Below are positions 22,173-31,974 of a DNA stretch of 64,000 nt, in pieces. The notes below the pieces were generated by a model. The model was given only the letters and a program-made list of their open reading frames with translations, was not told where the DNA came from and did not search any database. The translations under genes were made by a program, and so were the position numbers. The stretch covers positions 248,001-312,000 of the forward strand of contig CAWAYH010000002.1 of assembly GCA_963786195.1 (NCBI GenBank). Direction: 5' to 3'. The number at the start of each line of letters is the position of its first letter. Position 1 is the first letter of the stretch. The stretch is from CAWAYH01 sp963786195. Lineage in GTDB: Bacteria > Acidobacteriota > Vicinamibacteria > Vicinamibacterales > 2-12-FULL-66-21.

Positions 22173-22531
22173 CGCTCACCTTCGGCGGTTGCAGGTCGCA
22201 ATATGCGTGCGATGGCACCGGCCAGCCGATCCCACTTGCTGGTCTCGACGGCAAGCTGCCGCCGTCCCGCAGCGGTGAGCCGGTAGAACTTGGCGCGGCG
22301 ATTGTTCTCGGAAGTGCCGACTTCGAAATCGATCCAACCGCGCTTGATCAGGCGGTGGAGAGCCGGATAAAGCGACCCTTGCTCAATCTGGAGCACGTCG
22401 TCCGACCCACGCTCGATGGTTTTCGCGATCGTATGACCGTGAGCCGGCCCAAGACGAAGCGTGCGGAGAATCAGCAGATCGAGCGTACCCTGCAGGAGCT
22501 CAAGACGGCCGGAATCGTCACGACTAGACAT
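22169..22531 (-). CDS. PadR-family transcriptional regulator
   Basis: A 120-residue winged-helix repressor of the short PadR type: LLQGTLDLLILRTLRLGPAH at the N-terminus, then IEQGSLYPALHRLIKRGWID as the recognition helix and wing, then a short dimerising C-terminal helix. It overlaps the downstream permease gene by ATGA and is therefore its likely regulator. A perfect inverted repeat (CTAGGTGA/TCACCTAG) begins 2 bp upstream of its start codon and would suit autorepression. PadR proteins normally release DNA on binding small hydrophobic ligands. Confidence 0.92.
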   Translation of the reverse strand: MSSRDDSGRLELLQGTLDLLILRTLRLGPAHGHTIAKTIERGSDDVLQIEQGSLYPALHRLIKRGWIDFEVGTSENNRRAKFYRLTAAGRRQLAVETSKWDRLAGAIARILRPATAEGER

Positions 22532-22532
22532 G

Positions 22533-22575
22533 CTAGGTGAGGGTAGGCGCTTTCACCTAGGATGTCAAGGTGAGT
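22533..22575. promoter_or_regulatory. Candidate PadR operator
   Basis: CTAGGTGA (22533-22540) and TCACCTAG (22553-22560) form a perfect 8-bp inverted repeat with a 12-bp spacer immediately upstream of padR. A third half-site, AAGGTGAGTCCT, follows at about 22567-22578. The geometry fits a dimeric winged-helix protein, but the sequence differs from the ATGT/ACAT operators of well-studied PadR proteins. Confidence 0.4.
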
Positions 22576-22753
22576 CCTAAAATGGATGAAATGGCGGTCC
22601 ATTGCAAGTAATAGTGGTTCCGATCCGAGCCCCCTGGGCTCCTGAAAAACGCGGTAGTGTTTCCTCATCAGCGATTATCGGGTTTTGGAGGTTTTGTTAC
22701 ACGCTCTAAGGTGCGAGCGTGCCAGACTGCGGTAGCGAGACTAGCGATCATAG

Positions 22754-22800
22754 GGCACCGGCACCTTGGCACCTTCAGCACCCCAGCACCTCAGCACCTT
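22754..22800. repeat. Inverted counterpart of the GTGCTGAAG array
   Basis: CACCTT, CAGCACC and CACCTTCAGCACC units, the reverse complement of the array at 19218-19288, end 3 bp before the stop of the molybdopterin oxidoreductase gene. With the cassette removed, the two arrays would form one long imperfect palindrome between the convergent tamB and oxidoreductase genes. Confidence 0.7.
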
Positions 22801-22802
22801 CG

Positions 22803-24839
22803 CTAGTGTCTGCCCAAGAGCGCGACCTGAACCCTTGCGTCGTTGAAGCACGCGCCCGCCCCGAGATCGGTGAGTGAGTCGGGGACCAGCGCGTTCGAGG
22901 TCGAGCCGTTGTAGGTGCTCTTGCGCCACAACCCCTTGGACAGGCAGACAGTGCCGGGTCTGATATCGCGGGTGATCGCGACGGGACAGTGCACCTCGCC
23001 GAGTGCGTTGAACACGCGCACGGGATCGTCGTTGGACAGGTGGCGCGCTTCGGCGTCGGCGGGATGCATGTAGAGCGCAGCGGGCCGCTGCCTCAGTTCG
23101 CCGAGCGTGGACGACACGGTCTTTTCGGTTGCCGGAGAGATGAGCGCCAGCGGGTACTCGGTCGTTCCGGGATCGGGCTGAAATCCGTACAGGCCCGCGG
23201 GCGCTTCCGCGTCCAGCGCGGCGGGGAACAGATCGATCTTCTGGTCTGGCGTGAGTGGAAACACGTCAACGAACTGTATCGGCGCGCCCTGATGCGGCGG
23301 TGTCGCCGTGCCCTGCTCCAGCAGCTCGCGTCCAACCGTCTCGGGCAGACGGCCGACGATGCGAAGCAGCGTCTCGGTTTCTTCTTCGGACTCACCGATT
23401 CCCAGCCGTTGCGCGAGCTCTGAGAACACCTCAGCGTTCGGTCTGGCCTCGCCGGCAGGTTCGATGACCGGGCGCACGAGCTGCAGGCTGATCGGGCCGT
23501 AGCCTTTCGCGATGTCGTAGTGCTCGACGAACGTGGTCGCCGGCAGCACGACGTCCGCGAAACGGGCGGTGTCGGTGAACACCTGTTCGAAGACGACCGT
23601 GAACAGATCGTCACGCTGCAGCCCGGCCAGCACGCGGTTCTGATCCGGAATCGTCGCCAGCGGGTTGCAGTTGTAGACGAACAGCATCTTCACGGGCGGG
23701 TCGTCGTATTCGAGCAGCGCGCGCCCCAGCCTGTTCATGTTGACGATCCGGGTCTGCTGCTCGGGCGTGTCGTCCATCCACGCAGCGGCCTTGATCCCGA
23801 AGGCCATCGAGTTGCTCATCGATACACCGCCACCGCGCACCCCGAACTTGCCGGCGACCGCCGGCAGCGCGAGGACGGCCGCTGCCGCACTGCCGCCGTT
23901 CCGGTTGCGCTCCAGGCCCCAGCCGCAGCGCACGACCGCAGGGCTCGAGGTGACGTACAGCTCGGCGAGCCGTTCGAGCTGACCGTGCTCGACTCCTGCC
24001 ACCTCGGCCGCCCGCGCCATCGTCCAGTCGTTCGCGCGCGCGCGCAGCTCATCGGCGCCGTGGGTGTGATCGACGAGGAATCGCTCGTCGGCGTGGCCGC
24101 CATCGAAGAGGTACTTGTGCAGCGCCAGGGCAAGCGGGAGATCCGTCCCGGGTTGCGGCGCCAGATGCAGGTCTGCCTGTTTCGCAAGCGAGGTCGTGCG
24201 GGGATCGATGACGACCAGCTTCGCGCCAGCCGTCCGCGCCTCCTTGATGTACGGCACCAGGTGAATGCCGGACGCCGACGGGTTCACGCCCCAGAGAATG
24301 ATCAGCCTGGCGTGCACGTAGTCCTGATACGTGACGCTCGGCATCTTGCCGTAGAGCGCCTTATTGGCCGCACCTGTTGGCGCGGCGCAGACCGTTCGCG
24401 CCAGCCGCGATGCGCCGAACGCGCGGAAGAGCGTGGCGTCGTTGGTATCCTGCGTCAGCAGGCCGTTGGATCCGCCGTAGTAGAACGGCAGCACGGCCTC
24501 AGCACCCCACCGATTCCGGATCTCGATCATCCGTTCCGCAATGTGGTCGAGTGCCTCGTCCCAGGTCACTCGGGTGAAGACGCCCTGGCCTTTCGCGCCG
24601 TGCCGGATAGCAGGGTAGAGCAGGCGATCGTCGCCGTAAACGCGCTCGGCGAATCGCCTGACTTTCGCGCAGATGAAATCACGCGTCGTCGGGTTGGCGT
24701 GGCCTCCGTCGATTTCGACGATGCGGCCCTTTTCGACCGTGACGTGGAGCGTGCAGGAGTCCGGACAGTCGAGCGGACAGGCGGTCTCGACCGTCGAGTG
24801 TCCCCACGAGGAAACGGCCTGTTCGGCGCGGCGCGGCAT
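22803..24839 (-). CDS. Molybdopterin-dependent oxidoreductase (FdhF/BisC superfamily)
   Basis: A 678-residue protein with the N-terminal [4Fe-4S] motif CPLDCPDSC and the fourth cysteine in RDFICAKVRR. Next is the bis-MGD-binding body (VTWDEALDHIAERMIEIRNR, LPFYYGGSNGLLTQDTNDAT, LWGVNPSASGIHLVPYIKEA) and the C-terminal molydopterin dinucleotide-binding domain (MHPADAEARHLSNDDPVRVF). There is no twin-arginine signal, so it is probably cytoplasmic. No partner iron-sulfur or membrane subunit is adjacent. Thiosulfate/polysulfide reductases and formate dehydrogenases share this fold, and the substrate cannot be assigned from sequence alone. Confidence 0.9.
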   Translation of the reverse strand: MPRRAEQAVSSWGHSTVETACPLDCPDSCTLHVTVEKGRIVEIDGGHANPTTRDFICAKVRRFAERVYGDDRLLYPAIRHGAKGQGVFTRVTWDEALDHIAERMIEIRNRWGAEAVLPFYYGGSNGLLTQDTNDATLFRAFGASRLARTVCAAPTGAANKALYGKMPSVTYQDYVHARLIILWGVNPSASGIHLVPYIKEARTAGAKLVVIDPRTTSLAKQADLHLAPQPGTDLPLALALHKYLFDGGHADERFLVDHTHGADELRARANDWTMARAAEVAGVEHGQLERLAELYVTSSPAVVRCGWGLERNRNGGSAAAAVLALPAVAGKFGVRGGGVSMSNSMAFGIKAAAWMDDTPEQQTRIVNMNRLGRALLEYDDPPVKMLFVYNCNPLATIPDQNRVLAGLQRDDLFTVVFEQVFTDTARFADVVLPATTFVEHYDIAKGYGPISLQLVRPVIEPAGEARPNAEVFSELAQRLGIGESEEETETLLRIVGRLPETVGRELLEQGTATPPHQGAPIQFVDVFPLTPDQKIDLFPAALDAEAPAGLYGFQPDPGTTEYPLALISPATEKTVSSTLGELRQRPAALYMHPADAEARHLSNDDPVRVFNALGEVHCPVAITRDIRPGTVCLSKGLWRKSTYNGSTSNALVPDSLTDLGAGACFNDARVQVALLGRH

Positions 24840-24981
24840 TTCCCTGAATTATCTCACGTGTTCCGGAGCGGATCGTGGCCAGGCGCGCGATGGACCTGGC
24901 CCGGCTCGCACGCTGACCCTGCCCGGCTGCCTCTGCTACACTGTGCACCGCGAGGCGGAACTTCTTCGATGGAGGCGTGCG

Positions 24982-25518
24982 ATGACTTTTGGAGAGCGCG
25001 TGGTCGGGGCGATGAAGCTGGAAGCCAACGCTTTCGAAGACGTCGAGCGCGACGTCACCGCGATGGGACAGGCGGTGGGCGTCATCGCGCTGTACGCGGT
25101 GTCGTCGGGCATCGCCTGGATTCGCTACAACGGCCTGTCGGGGATTATCACGGGCGTCATCGCCGCTCTCATCGGGTACGCAGTCTGGGCCGCGATTGTG
25201 TGGATCGTCGGCACCAAGGTCATGCCCGAGCCCGCCACCAAGGCTGACTTCCCGGAGACGTTACGCGTCATCGGCTTTGCTGCGGCACCGGGTCTGCTGT
25301 GTTTCATCGGCATCATCCCCATACTCGGCTGGCTCATCGGGCTTGCGATCTGGCTGTGGATGATCGCTGCCATGGTGGTCGCGGTCAGACAGGTCTTCGA
25401 CTACAGCACCACTGGCAAGGCCATCGTCGTCGTCATCATCGGCTTCATCGTCAATGTCATCGTCAGTGTGATCCTCGGCATCATGTTTGCCGGTGCGCGC
25501 ATGATGTCGCCCATGTAA
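24982..25518 (+). CDS. Yip1-domain membrane protein
   Basis: A 178-residue protein starting at ATG 24982, with GGAGG 6 bp upstream. A short cytoplasmic segment (MTFGERVVGAMKLEANAFED) is followed by about five hydrophobic helices, including VIGFAAAPGLLCFIGIIPIL, which carries the proline typical of the Yip1 fold, and IVVVIIGFIVNVIVSVILGI. The bacterial members have no defined role. It is divergent from the molybdopterin oxidoreductase gene, with 142 bp between the starts. Confidence 0.85.
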   Translation: MTFGERVVGAMKLEANAFEDVERDVTAMGQAVGVIALYAVSSGIAWIRYNGLSGIITGVIAALIGYAVWAAIVWIVGTKVMPEPATKADFPETLRVIGFAAAPGLLCFIGIIPILGWLIGLAIWLWMIAAMVVAVRQVFDYSTTGKAIVVVIIGFIVNVIVSVILGIMFAGARMMSPM

Positions 25519-25634
25519 GCGCTGGAACCGCGCGTCAGGGCTGGTGTCTAAATCGGGAAAGCGGCCGCACAGGAGAAGCCACGAGGCGCTGAGATGATTC
25601 AGCGCTTCATGGTCCAACTTGGTGGAGGTTCCCG

Positions 25635-26357
25635 ATGCCTCAGGAACTCTTGCGCGACGTACTTCGCACGGGCGACGCGTCTGGCCGCGCGCGCCGCCGG
25701 TGGTCGATCCTGCCGCTGTCGATCGCGGCGCATGCGGCGGCGGTGAGCGTCATGCTCATTGCGCCGCTGGCAGCCGAGGTCGAGCTGCCGCCGATCTCGT
25801 CACCGCTCAAGGCGGTGACCATCGTCAAGACGGTGATGCCGCCATCGCCGCCACCCCCACGCACTGATACAGCGCCGCGACTCAATCCGTCTATCGCGCC
25901 ATTGGCCGCGCCGGATACGATCACCAAAGAGTCACCGCCGGAAGCAGGCGTTCCTGGACCGGCGGGACCGCCAGGGGGAATTGGCGTCGACCCGTGGTCG
26001 CCGGTTTTGTCGGAAGTCGGCACACACAACGCGGTGCCGACACCTCCGCCGCCGCCACCGCCGGACAAGCCCGTTCGCGTCGGCCAGGGAATCCGCGAAC
26101 CGCAGAAGATTCTCCACGTGCCCCCCGAATACCCGCAGCTCGCCGTCCTGTCACGTGTGGAAGGGACCGTCGTTCTCGAGGCCGTTCTCGACGAAACCGG
26201 CAAGGTCGATCGGGTGCGGGTCCTCACCTCGGTTCCGCTGCTCGATGCGGCGGCGATCAGGGCCGTTCAGCGCTGGCGCTACACACCAACGCTGCTGAAC
26301 GGCGTTCCGGTCCAGGTGCTCATGACGATCACCGTGAAGTTCACGCTCGCCAGATGA
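25635..26357 (+). CDS. TonB-family energy transducer
   Basis: A 240-residue protein with a cytoplasmic N-terminus, a single membrane helix (PLSIAAHAAAVSVMLIAPLA), long Pro-rich periplasmic spacers (PPSPPPP, TPPPPPPPDKP) and a C-terminal TonB domain (YPQLAVLSRVEGTVVLEAVL, AVQRWRYTPTLLNGVPVQ). TonB proteins transmit the proton-motive force to outer-membrane receptors. Its stop codon overlaps the start of the next gene as ATGA. No ExbB/ExbD genes are in the window. Confidence 0.9.
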   Translation: MPQELLRDVLRTGDASGRARRRWSILPLSIAAHAAAVSVMLIAPLAAEVELPPISSPLKAVTIVKTVMPPSPPPPRTDTAPRLNPSIAPLAAPDTITKESPPEAGVPGPAGPPGGIGVDPWSPVLSEVGTHNAVPTPPPPPPPDKPVRVGQGIREPQKILHVPPEYPQLAVLSRVEGTVVLEAVLDETGKVDRVRVLTSVPLLDAAAIRAVQRWRYTPTLLNGVPVQVLMTITVKFTLAR

Positions 26358-29300
26358 CGTTGCTTCGGCTCGCGGCGCTCCTGCCGCTCACGATCGTGTC
26401 CCTGACGGCCGCCCCCGGCCGTCAGGCGATCGATGATCCGAAGTTGCGCGCCGTGGTCGAACGGTTTTTCGCCACGCAGGAAGCCGAAGACGTCGACGGT
26501 TATCTGGCGCTCTGGAGCGCGAGCGCGCAGCGGCCGCGCCCCGAACAGCTCCGCTTCGTGTTCGAATCCGGCGACGACAAGTTCTCCGAGGTCGCCATCG
26601 TCCGCGTTGTTCCCGCGGACGATCGGGTTCGGGTGCGCGTGGCGGCTGCGCGCACTCGGGTGAGCCCTCCGCGAATACCCGGAGGCAACCCGATCACGTC
26701 ACAGACGAAGATGGCGTGGAGCCTGACGCTCGTCCGAGAGGGTGAAGACTGGAAGATCGTACGCGAGGGCCCCGCGGCTGATGGCCTGGCCGAGATCCTG
26801 ATTGCCACGCCCACGGCGGAGGCGCGCGAGCGTCTCCTCACCGAAGAGTCCGATCTGGTCAATGACGGGCTGATTGCGGCCCTGTCCCGGCGCGGAGGTC
26901 AGGCGGCCGTCATGCAGGACTATGCCGCCGCACAAGTAGCCTTCGAACGTGCAATCGACGTGGCGCGCCGTGTCGGCAACCAGAGGCTGGAAGGGGAGGC
27001 GCTGCAGAACGTGGCAAACGCCATGTATTTCCAGCGCAGCCTGCAGGGCGCGCTCGACGCCTACGAACAGCGGCTTGCACTCGAACGCGGCCGGGCCGAT
27101 GACGACGGGATCGCCAGCTCGCTGCTCGGGGTTGCGACCATCCGCTACACCCTCGCCGAGTATGGCGCGGCGCTGGCGGCGTACCGCGAGGCGCTCGCGC
27201 TGCAGGAGAAGTCCGGCGACGAGGGCGTCATCGCAACTACGCTGATCAGCACGGGCAACGTGCTGTATCTGCAAGGCGATTTCACGAGCGCCATCGCCGA
27301 CTACACGCGCAGTCGCGACATCAACAAGCGTATTCGGAACAACACCGGCGAGATGCTGGCCCTGAGAGGCATGGGCCGGGTGTTCCAGGCGCAGGGTGAT
27401 TACGCGGCTGCGCTGGACGTGTTTGCCAGCGTGCTCGCCGACGGTGTTGCCAGGGCAAACCGCAGCGACCAGGGCGACGCGCTGATGAGCATCGGGGACG
27501 TGCACTTCCGCCTCGCGAACCTGGATGCCGCGCGCGCGGCGCTGATTGAAAGCCGCAGCCACTTCGAAGCGCTGAAAGACGCGGGCAGGGTCGGCCGGGC
27601 GTGGCAGGCCCTGGCGCTGATCGAGCTCGCGGCGGGGCGCTTCGCCGCGTCCGAAGAGGGCTATCGCAAGAGCAGCGCGAGTTGCGCGGCGATCGCCGAC
27701 GCCGAGTGCGTCGCGAGCGCGACCGTCGGCCTGGCATTTGCCCAGACCGCGCAGGAGAAGTTCACCGAAGGGATCGCGTCGTACAAGAAGGCCGTGCAGG
27801 CGTTCACGTCGCTCAAGCGACGCGAAGAAGCGGCCCGCTCAGAAATCGGGCTCGCGCAGGCGCTGTCCGGCAGCAAGGAGTACCGTGCGTCCGCAGACGC
27901 CGCGAGCCACGCGCGGCAGGAAGCCGAAGCGCTCGCCAACGATGACGTCCTGTGGCGCGCGCGCGTCGCAGAGGCCGCTGCGCTCAGGCACCTGAAGGAG
28001 CCAAAACAGGCGCTCGCGGCCGCCCAGACCGCCGTTGCCGCCGTCGATCGGCTGATCGAGGCTGCCAGAGTACAGGCCGTCGGCACCCGTCGCGCGCGAC
28101 ACGTCATCCGCCTTCGCGCTGATCGCCCTTTTGCACGCCGAGAACGGAGATGCCGCCGCCGCCTTCGAGTCCGCCGAACGGATGCGCGCGCACGATCTGC
28201 GCGTGACGCTGGCGCCCGCCGAGCGAGCCATTTCGCGCGGCATGACCGACGCCGAACGCGAGGAGGAACGGGCGATCGCTGTCGAGCTCGTGTCCCTGCA
28301 CGCGCAGCTGTCGCGGGAGAAGCGTCTCCCCAAACCTGATGCCCAGAGAATCGCGCGGCTCGATGCGAGCACCGTCCAGGCCGCGGAGCGTCGGACGGCA
28401 CAGCAGCAGCGGTTGTTCGACAGGCTGCCCGAGCTGCAGACGTGGCGGGGCATCGTCAAGCCCGCGTCGCGCGACGATGTCGGCGGCCTCCTGCCGGACG
28501 CGGCGACGGCGCTCGTCGAGTTCGTCGTCGGCGACGACGATCTGCTGACGATTGTCGCCAGACGCGGCGAGCAGGGTGTCGAGTTCACGACGGGGATCGC
28601 GAAGCTGACCCGCAAGGCGCTTGCGGATCAGGTGGCGAAGCTGACGCAGGTCGAGACGCTGCGCGATGCTCCCGCGTGGTCGCGTGCGTCGCGCGCCTTC
28701 ATGGCCGACGTGACAGGCCTGCCGGGAGCCTTCAAGGACACGCGCCGCGCGATCGTGGTTCCGCACGAGATCCTGTGGCGGGTGCCGTTCGATGCGCTGC
28801 CGGCTGACGAAGGGCAGGTCGTCGATCGCACCGCTCTGGTCTACGCTTCGTCGGTCACCGCACTCGTGCGCTCACCAAAGCGCACTCATGCCGCGCCGGC
28901 GACGGAAGCGCTCGTGATCGCGGCTGGCCCTGAAATCGCGCCCCGAGCGGTCGAGAGAATCGCGCAGACCGCACCGGAATGGACGCTGCGCGCGCCAGCG
29001 AGCGCCGAGCAGGAGGCGAAACTGCTTGCCGGCGACGCCGATCCCGAGCGTACCGGTCGTCATCACGGGATCGGGCGCGACCGAGTCGACGCTCCGGCAG
29101 CGGATGCCGTCCGCGACAGTCCTGCAGATCGCGGCGCCATTCCGGGTCAACAGCGCAAGCCCACTCTTCTCGCCGATTCTCCTGGCCACGTCTCCGCCGA
29201 CGACTCCGCCGACGGGCCAGACCGGAGACAAACCGGCGCCGCCCGACGATCCGGACCCTGCTGACGACGGCGCGCTCGAAATCCGCGAGGTCATGAACCT

Positions 29301-29616
29301 GAGTCTCCAGGCTCGCGTGATCGTACTTTCCGATGGCGCCGCCCTGACCATGCGTGACGCGGCCGACGAAGCGGGGACGATTGCGTGGGCGTGGCGTGCC
29401 GCAGGTATCCCCTCGGTCGTGATGCCGCGCTGGCGCGCCGACGAGTCCGACGCCGACCCTGCCTCCCACCAGTTCATGCGCGAGCTGCACCGCCGACTCC
29501 GCGCCGGCGATCCACCCGATGCCGCGATGCAGGCCGCCCGCGCGACGCTGCGCGCACGGCCGACCTTGTCCGCCCCTTTCTACTGGGCCGGCTGGATCCT
29601 CATCGGCGGCCAGTAG
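26354..29616 (+). CDS. TPR-CHAT protein with degenerate catalytic motifs (two frameshifts)
   Basis: About 1,087 residues. A signal peptide (MTLLRLAALLPLTIVSLTAA) is followed by an NTF2-like segment, then TPR repeats over about residues 190-590 (ANAMYFQRSLQGALDAYEQR, ALRGMGRVFQAQGDYAAALD) and a C-terminal CHAT (caspase-like) domain (ALVEFVVGDDDLLTIVARRG, IVVPHEILWRVPFDALPADE). The usual CHAT His and Cys positions appear replaced: the strand that normally ends in ATHG reads LQIAAPFRV, and the one that normally reads LSAC reads VLSDGAALT. It is therefore probably not a protease. Slips are needed near 28090 and 29045. The start overlaps the tonB stop (ATGA), so both are probably made together. 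Confidence 0.8.
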
Positions 29617-29670
29617 ATAATCTGTGGATCGGCCTCGCCTTGTGCGTTCAGCGTTGCAGACACCACCATC

Positions 29671-30933
29671 ATGTCTCCTCACGTCGTAATCATCGGTGGC
29701 GGCTTTGGCGGTCTCTATGCGGCTCGTGCGTTCCGCCGCGTGCCGGTCCGTGTGACGATCCTCGATCGCCGCAACCACCATGTGTTTCAGCCACTGCTGT
29801 ATCAGGTCGCCATGGCGGCGCTGTCGCCCGGCGACATCGCGTCGCCGATTCGCTGGATTCTTCGCAAGCAGCGCAACGTCGAGGTTCAGCTCGCGGAGGT
29901 CACTGCGATCGATATCGCCCGGCGCCGTGTGATGCTGACCGACGGCGAGGTTGAGTACGACTTTCTGATCATCGCGAGCGGCGCGACGCACGCCTACTTC
30001 GGACACGACGACTGGCGTCCGATCGCGCCGGGCCTGAAGACCCTGGAGGACGCGCTCGAGATCCGACGTCGCGTGTTGCTCGCGTTCGAGCACGCGGAAC
30101 GCGAAACGGATCCCGTCCGGCGCGAAAGACTGCTCACCTTCGTCGTCGTCGGGGGTGGACCCACGGGCGTCGAGCTGGCCGGCGCGCTTGCGGAGATCTC
30201 GCGGCACTCGCTGGCGCGAGATTTCCGTCACTTCGATCCGGGATCGGCGCGCATCATGCTGTTCGAGGGCGGCCCGAGTGTGCTCGGCACGTTTCCGGAG
30301 CCGCTGCGCGAGGCCGCGCGCCGCGATCTCGAGCGGCTCGGCGTGGAGGTGCGAACGAGCGCGGTCGTGACGAACGTCGCGCCCGGAGTGGTCGCCGTCG
30401 GCCAGGAGCTCATTCACGCCGAGACGGTGCTGTGGGCGGCGGGCGTCGCCGCGTCGCCACTCGGACGGACACTCGGCGTGCCGCTGGATCGGGCCGGGCG
30501 CGTGAGCGTCCAGCCGGACCTGACGATCCCCGGTCACCCCGAAGTCTTCGTGATCGGCGACCTGGCGTCGCTGGCCGGCGCCGACGGCAAACCGCTGCCC
30601 GGCGTCGCGCAGGTCGCCATTCAGATGGGGCGGCATGCAGCGCGCAACGTCGCGCGTGCCATCGAGAAGCAGCCGTATCGGCCGTTCGGGTACAGAAACC
30701 TCGGAAACATGGCGACCATCGGCCGGGCATCGGCGGTGGCAGACCTGGGATGGCTGCAACTGAAGGGTTACATCGGCTGGCTCGCGTGGCTGTTCGTGCA
30801 CATCATGAACCTGATCGGCTTTCGCAACCGGCTCGTCGTGATGGTCCAGTGGGCCTGGTCGTACTTCAGTTACCAACGGGCCATCCGGTTGATTACCGGA
30901 GGGCCGGCAGAGACGGATCGCGCCGAGGGATGA
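29671..30933 (+). CDS. ndh: Type II NADH:quinone oxidoreductase
   Basis: A 420-residue flavoprotein with two Rossmann motifs: IIGGGFGGLYAARAF for FAD near the N-terminus and VVVGGGPTGVELAGALAEIS for NADH. The segments RNHHVFQPLLYQVAMAALSP, VLWAAGVAASPL and VFVIGDLASL are typical of NDH-2, as is the C-terminal amphipathic membrane-binding helix (GWLAWLFVHIMNLIGFRNRL). It passes electrons from NADH to quinone without pumping protons. The next gene starts in its stop codon (ATGA). Confidence 0.9.
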   Translation: MSPHVVIIGGGFGGLYAARAFRRVPVRVTILDRRNHHVFQPLLYQVAMAALSPGDIASPIRWILRKQRNVEVQLAEVTAIDIARRRVMLTDGEVEYDFLIIASGATHAYFGHDDWRPIAPGLKTLEDALEIRRRVLLAFEHAERETDPVRRERLLTFVVVGGGPTGVELAGALAEISRHSLARDFRHFDPGSARIMLFEGGPSVLGTFPEPLREAARRDLERLGVEVRTSAVVTNVAPGVVAVGQELIHAETVLWAAGVAASPLGRTLGVPLDRAGRVSVQPDLTIPGHPEVFVIGDLASLAGADGKPLPGVAQVAIQMGRHAARNVARAIEKQPYRPFGYRNLGNMATIGRASAVADLGWLQLKGYIGWLAWLFVHIMNLIGFRNRLVVMVQWAWSYFSYQRAIRLITGGPAETDRAEG

Positions 30934-31971
30934 TCAGGGCACTGGTACGCCTCACGCTCGTTGCGACGGCGCTCGCAGCCGCGCTGATCCCCTGGCCATC
31001 GCACGTGATCGAGACGGTGTATCTCGCGAGGTCTGTATCCGGCGATCCAGGGCTTCGTCACTCCAGTCAGCAACACGGTGCCGATCGCCGTGCTGGACGT
31101 GGCGGCAGGCCTCCTGCTCGTGATGCTGGCATTTCGCTTCAGACGGAATCTGAAAACGGCGGGATTCATTGGCGCACTGTGGCGCGGGCTGACCGGCGCC
31201 GTGACGCTCGCCGCGACACTCTATCTGGTATTCCTGCTGATGTGGGGCCTGAACTACAGGCGGGTTCCGCTCGAATCAAAGATCCAGTTCGATGCCGGCC
31301 GTATCACGCACGAGGCGCTGCGTCAGCTCGGCGACCGCGCGGTCGCGAACGTCAACGCCACCGTCAACGCGGCCCACGCTGTGGCCGCCGACGATGCCGC
31401 GCTGCAGAAGGGGTTCGCCACGGCGCAACAGATGCTGGGAACTTCGAGGTCTGCGATCCCCGGCATTCCGAAGCGCTCGGTACTCGGCTTCTATTTTCGG
31501 CAGGCGGCGATTGCCGGCATGACCGATCCATTTTTTCTCGAGATCATCCTCAACCCGGACACGCTGGAGATCGAGCGGCCGTTCGTGCTCGCACATGAGT
31601 GGGCACATCTCGCCGGCTATGCCAACGAAGCAGAGGCCAGTTTCGTGGCGTGGTTGACGTGCCTGCAGGGAGATGCGCTGGCGCAGTACAGCGCATGGCT
31701 GTCGATGTACGAGCAGGTGTGGTGGGCGCTGCCCGAGGCCGAGCGCGCGACGCTCGCCGCAAAGCTCGATGCCCGTCCTCGGGAGGATCTGCAGGCCATC
31801 AACGCGCGCCGCGCGACATCGTCACCCATCGTCCGGAACGCGGCGAGGGACGCGTACGACACGTATCTGCGCGCGAATCGCGTCGCAGAAGGCATCGCCA
31901 GTTATGAGGGAGTCGTGCGATTGATTCTTGGCGCCGGCGTCGAGAACGGGCAGGCGGCGCAGCTGCGCTGA
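30930..31971 (+). CDS. DUF3810 membrane protein with HEWAH motif (one frameshift)
   Basis: About 347 residues. N-terminal helices (LVRLTLVATALAAALIPW; then VPIAVLDVAAGLLLVMLAF and LAATLYLVFLLMWGLNYRR) are followed by a soluble domain with ERPFVLAHEWAHLAGYANEA and EASFVAWLTCL. The HEWAH sequence with a downstream glutamate resembles a zinc metallopeptidase active site, but DUF3810 activity has not been shown as far as I know. One slip near 31032 joins the first helix to the rest. It is coupled to ndh by an ATGA overlap. Confidence 0.8.
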
Positions 31972-31974
31972 CGG

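Larger units (their letters stand above)
19288..22707. mobile_element. PadR-permease cassette bounded by inverted repeats
   Basis: The left end AGAGCCTGTAACAAAACC (19288-19305) and the right end, read on the other strand, AGAGCGTGTAACAAAACC (22707-22690) match at 17 of 18 bases. Outside them AAGGTGCTA on the left and AAGGTGCGA on the right form an 8-of-9 direct repeat, as expected of a target-site duplication. Inside are only the permease gene, padR, a 250-bp gene-free end (19306-19558) and the padR control region. No transposase is present, so movement would need one supplied in trans. The flanking array is itself rich in AAGGTGC, which weakens the target-duplication argument somewhat. Confidence 0.55.

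Noticed and set aside
23520..25247. 575-codon plus-strand ORF opposite the molybdopterin oxidoreductase
   Set aside because: Antisense of an intact, clearly recognised enzyme; no family pattern.
28855..30876. 673-codon minus-strand ORF opposite the CHAT and NADH dehydrogenase genes
   Set aside because: Antisense of two real genes on the plus strand.
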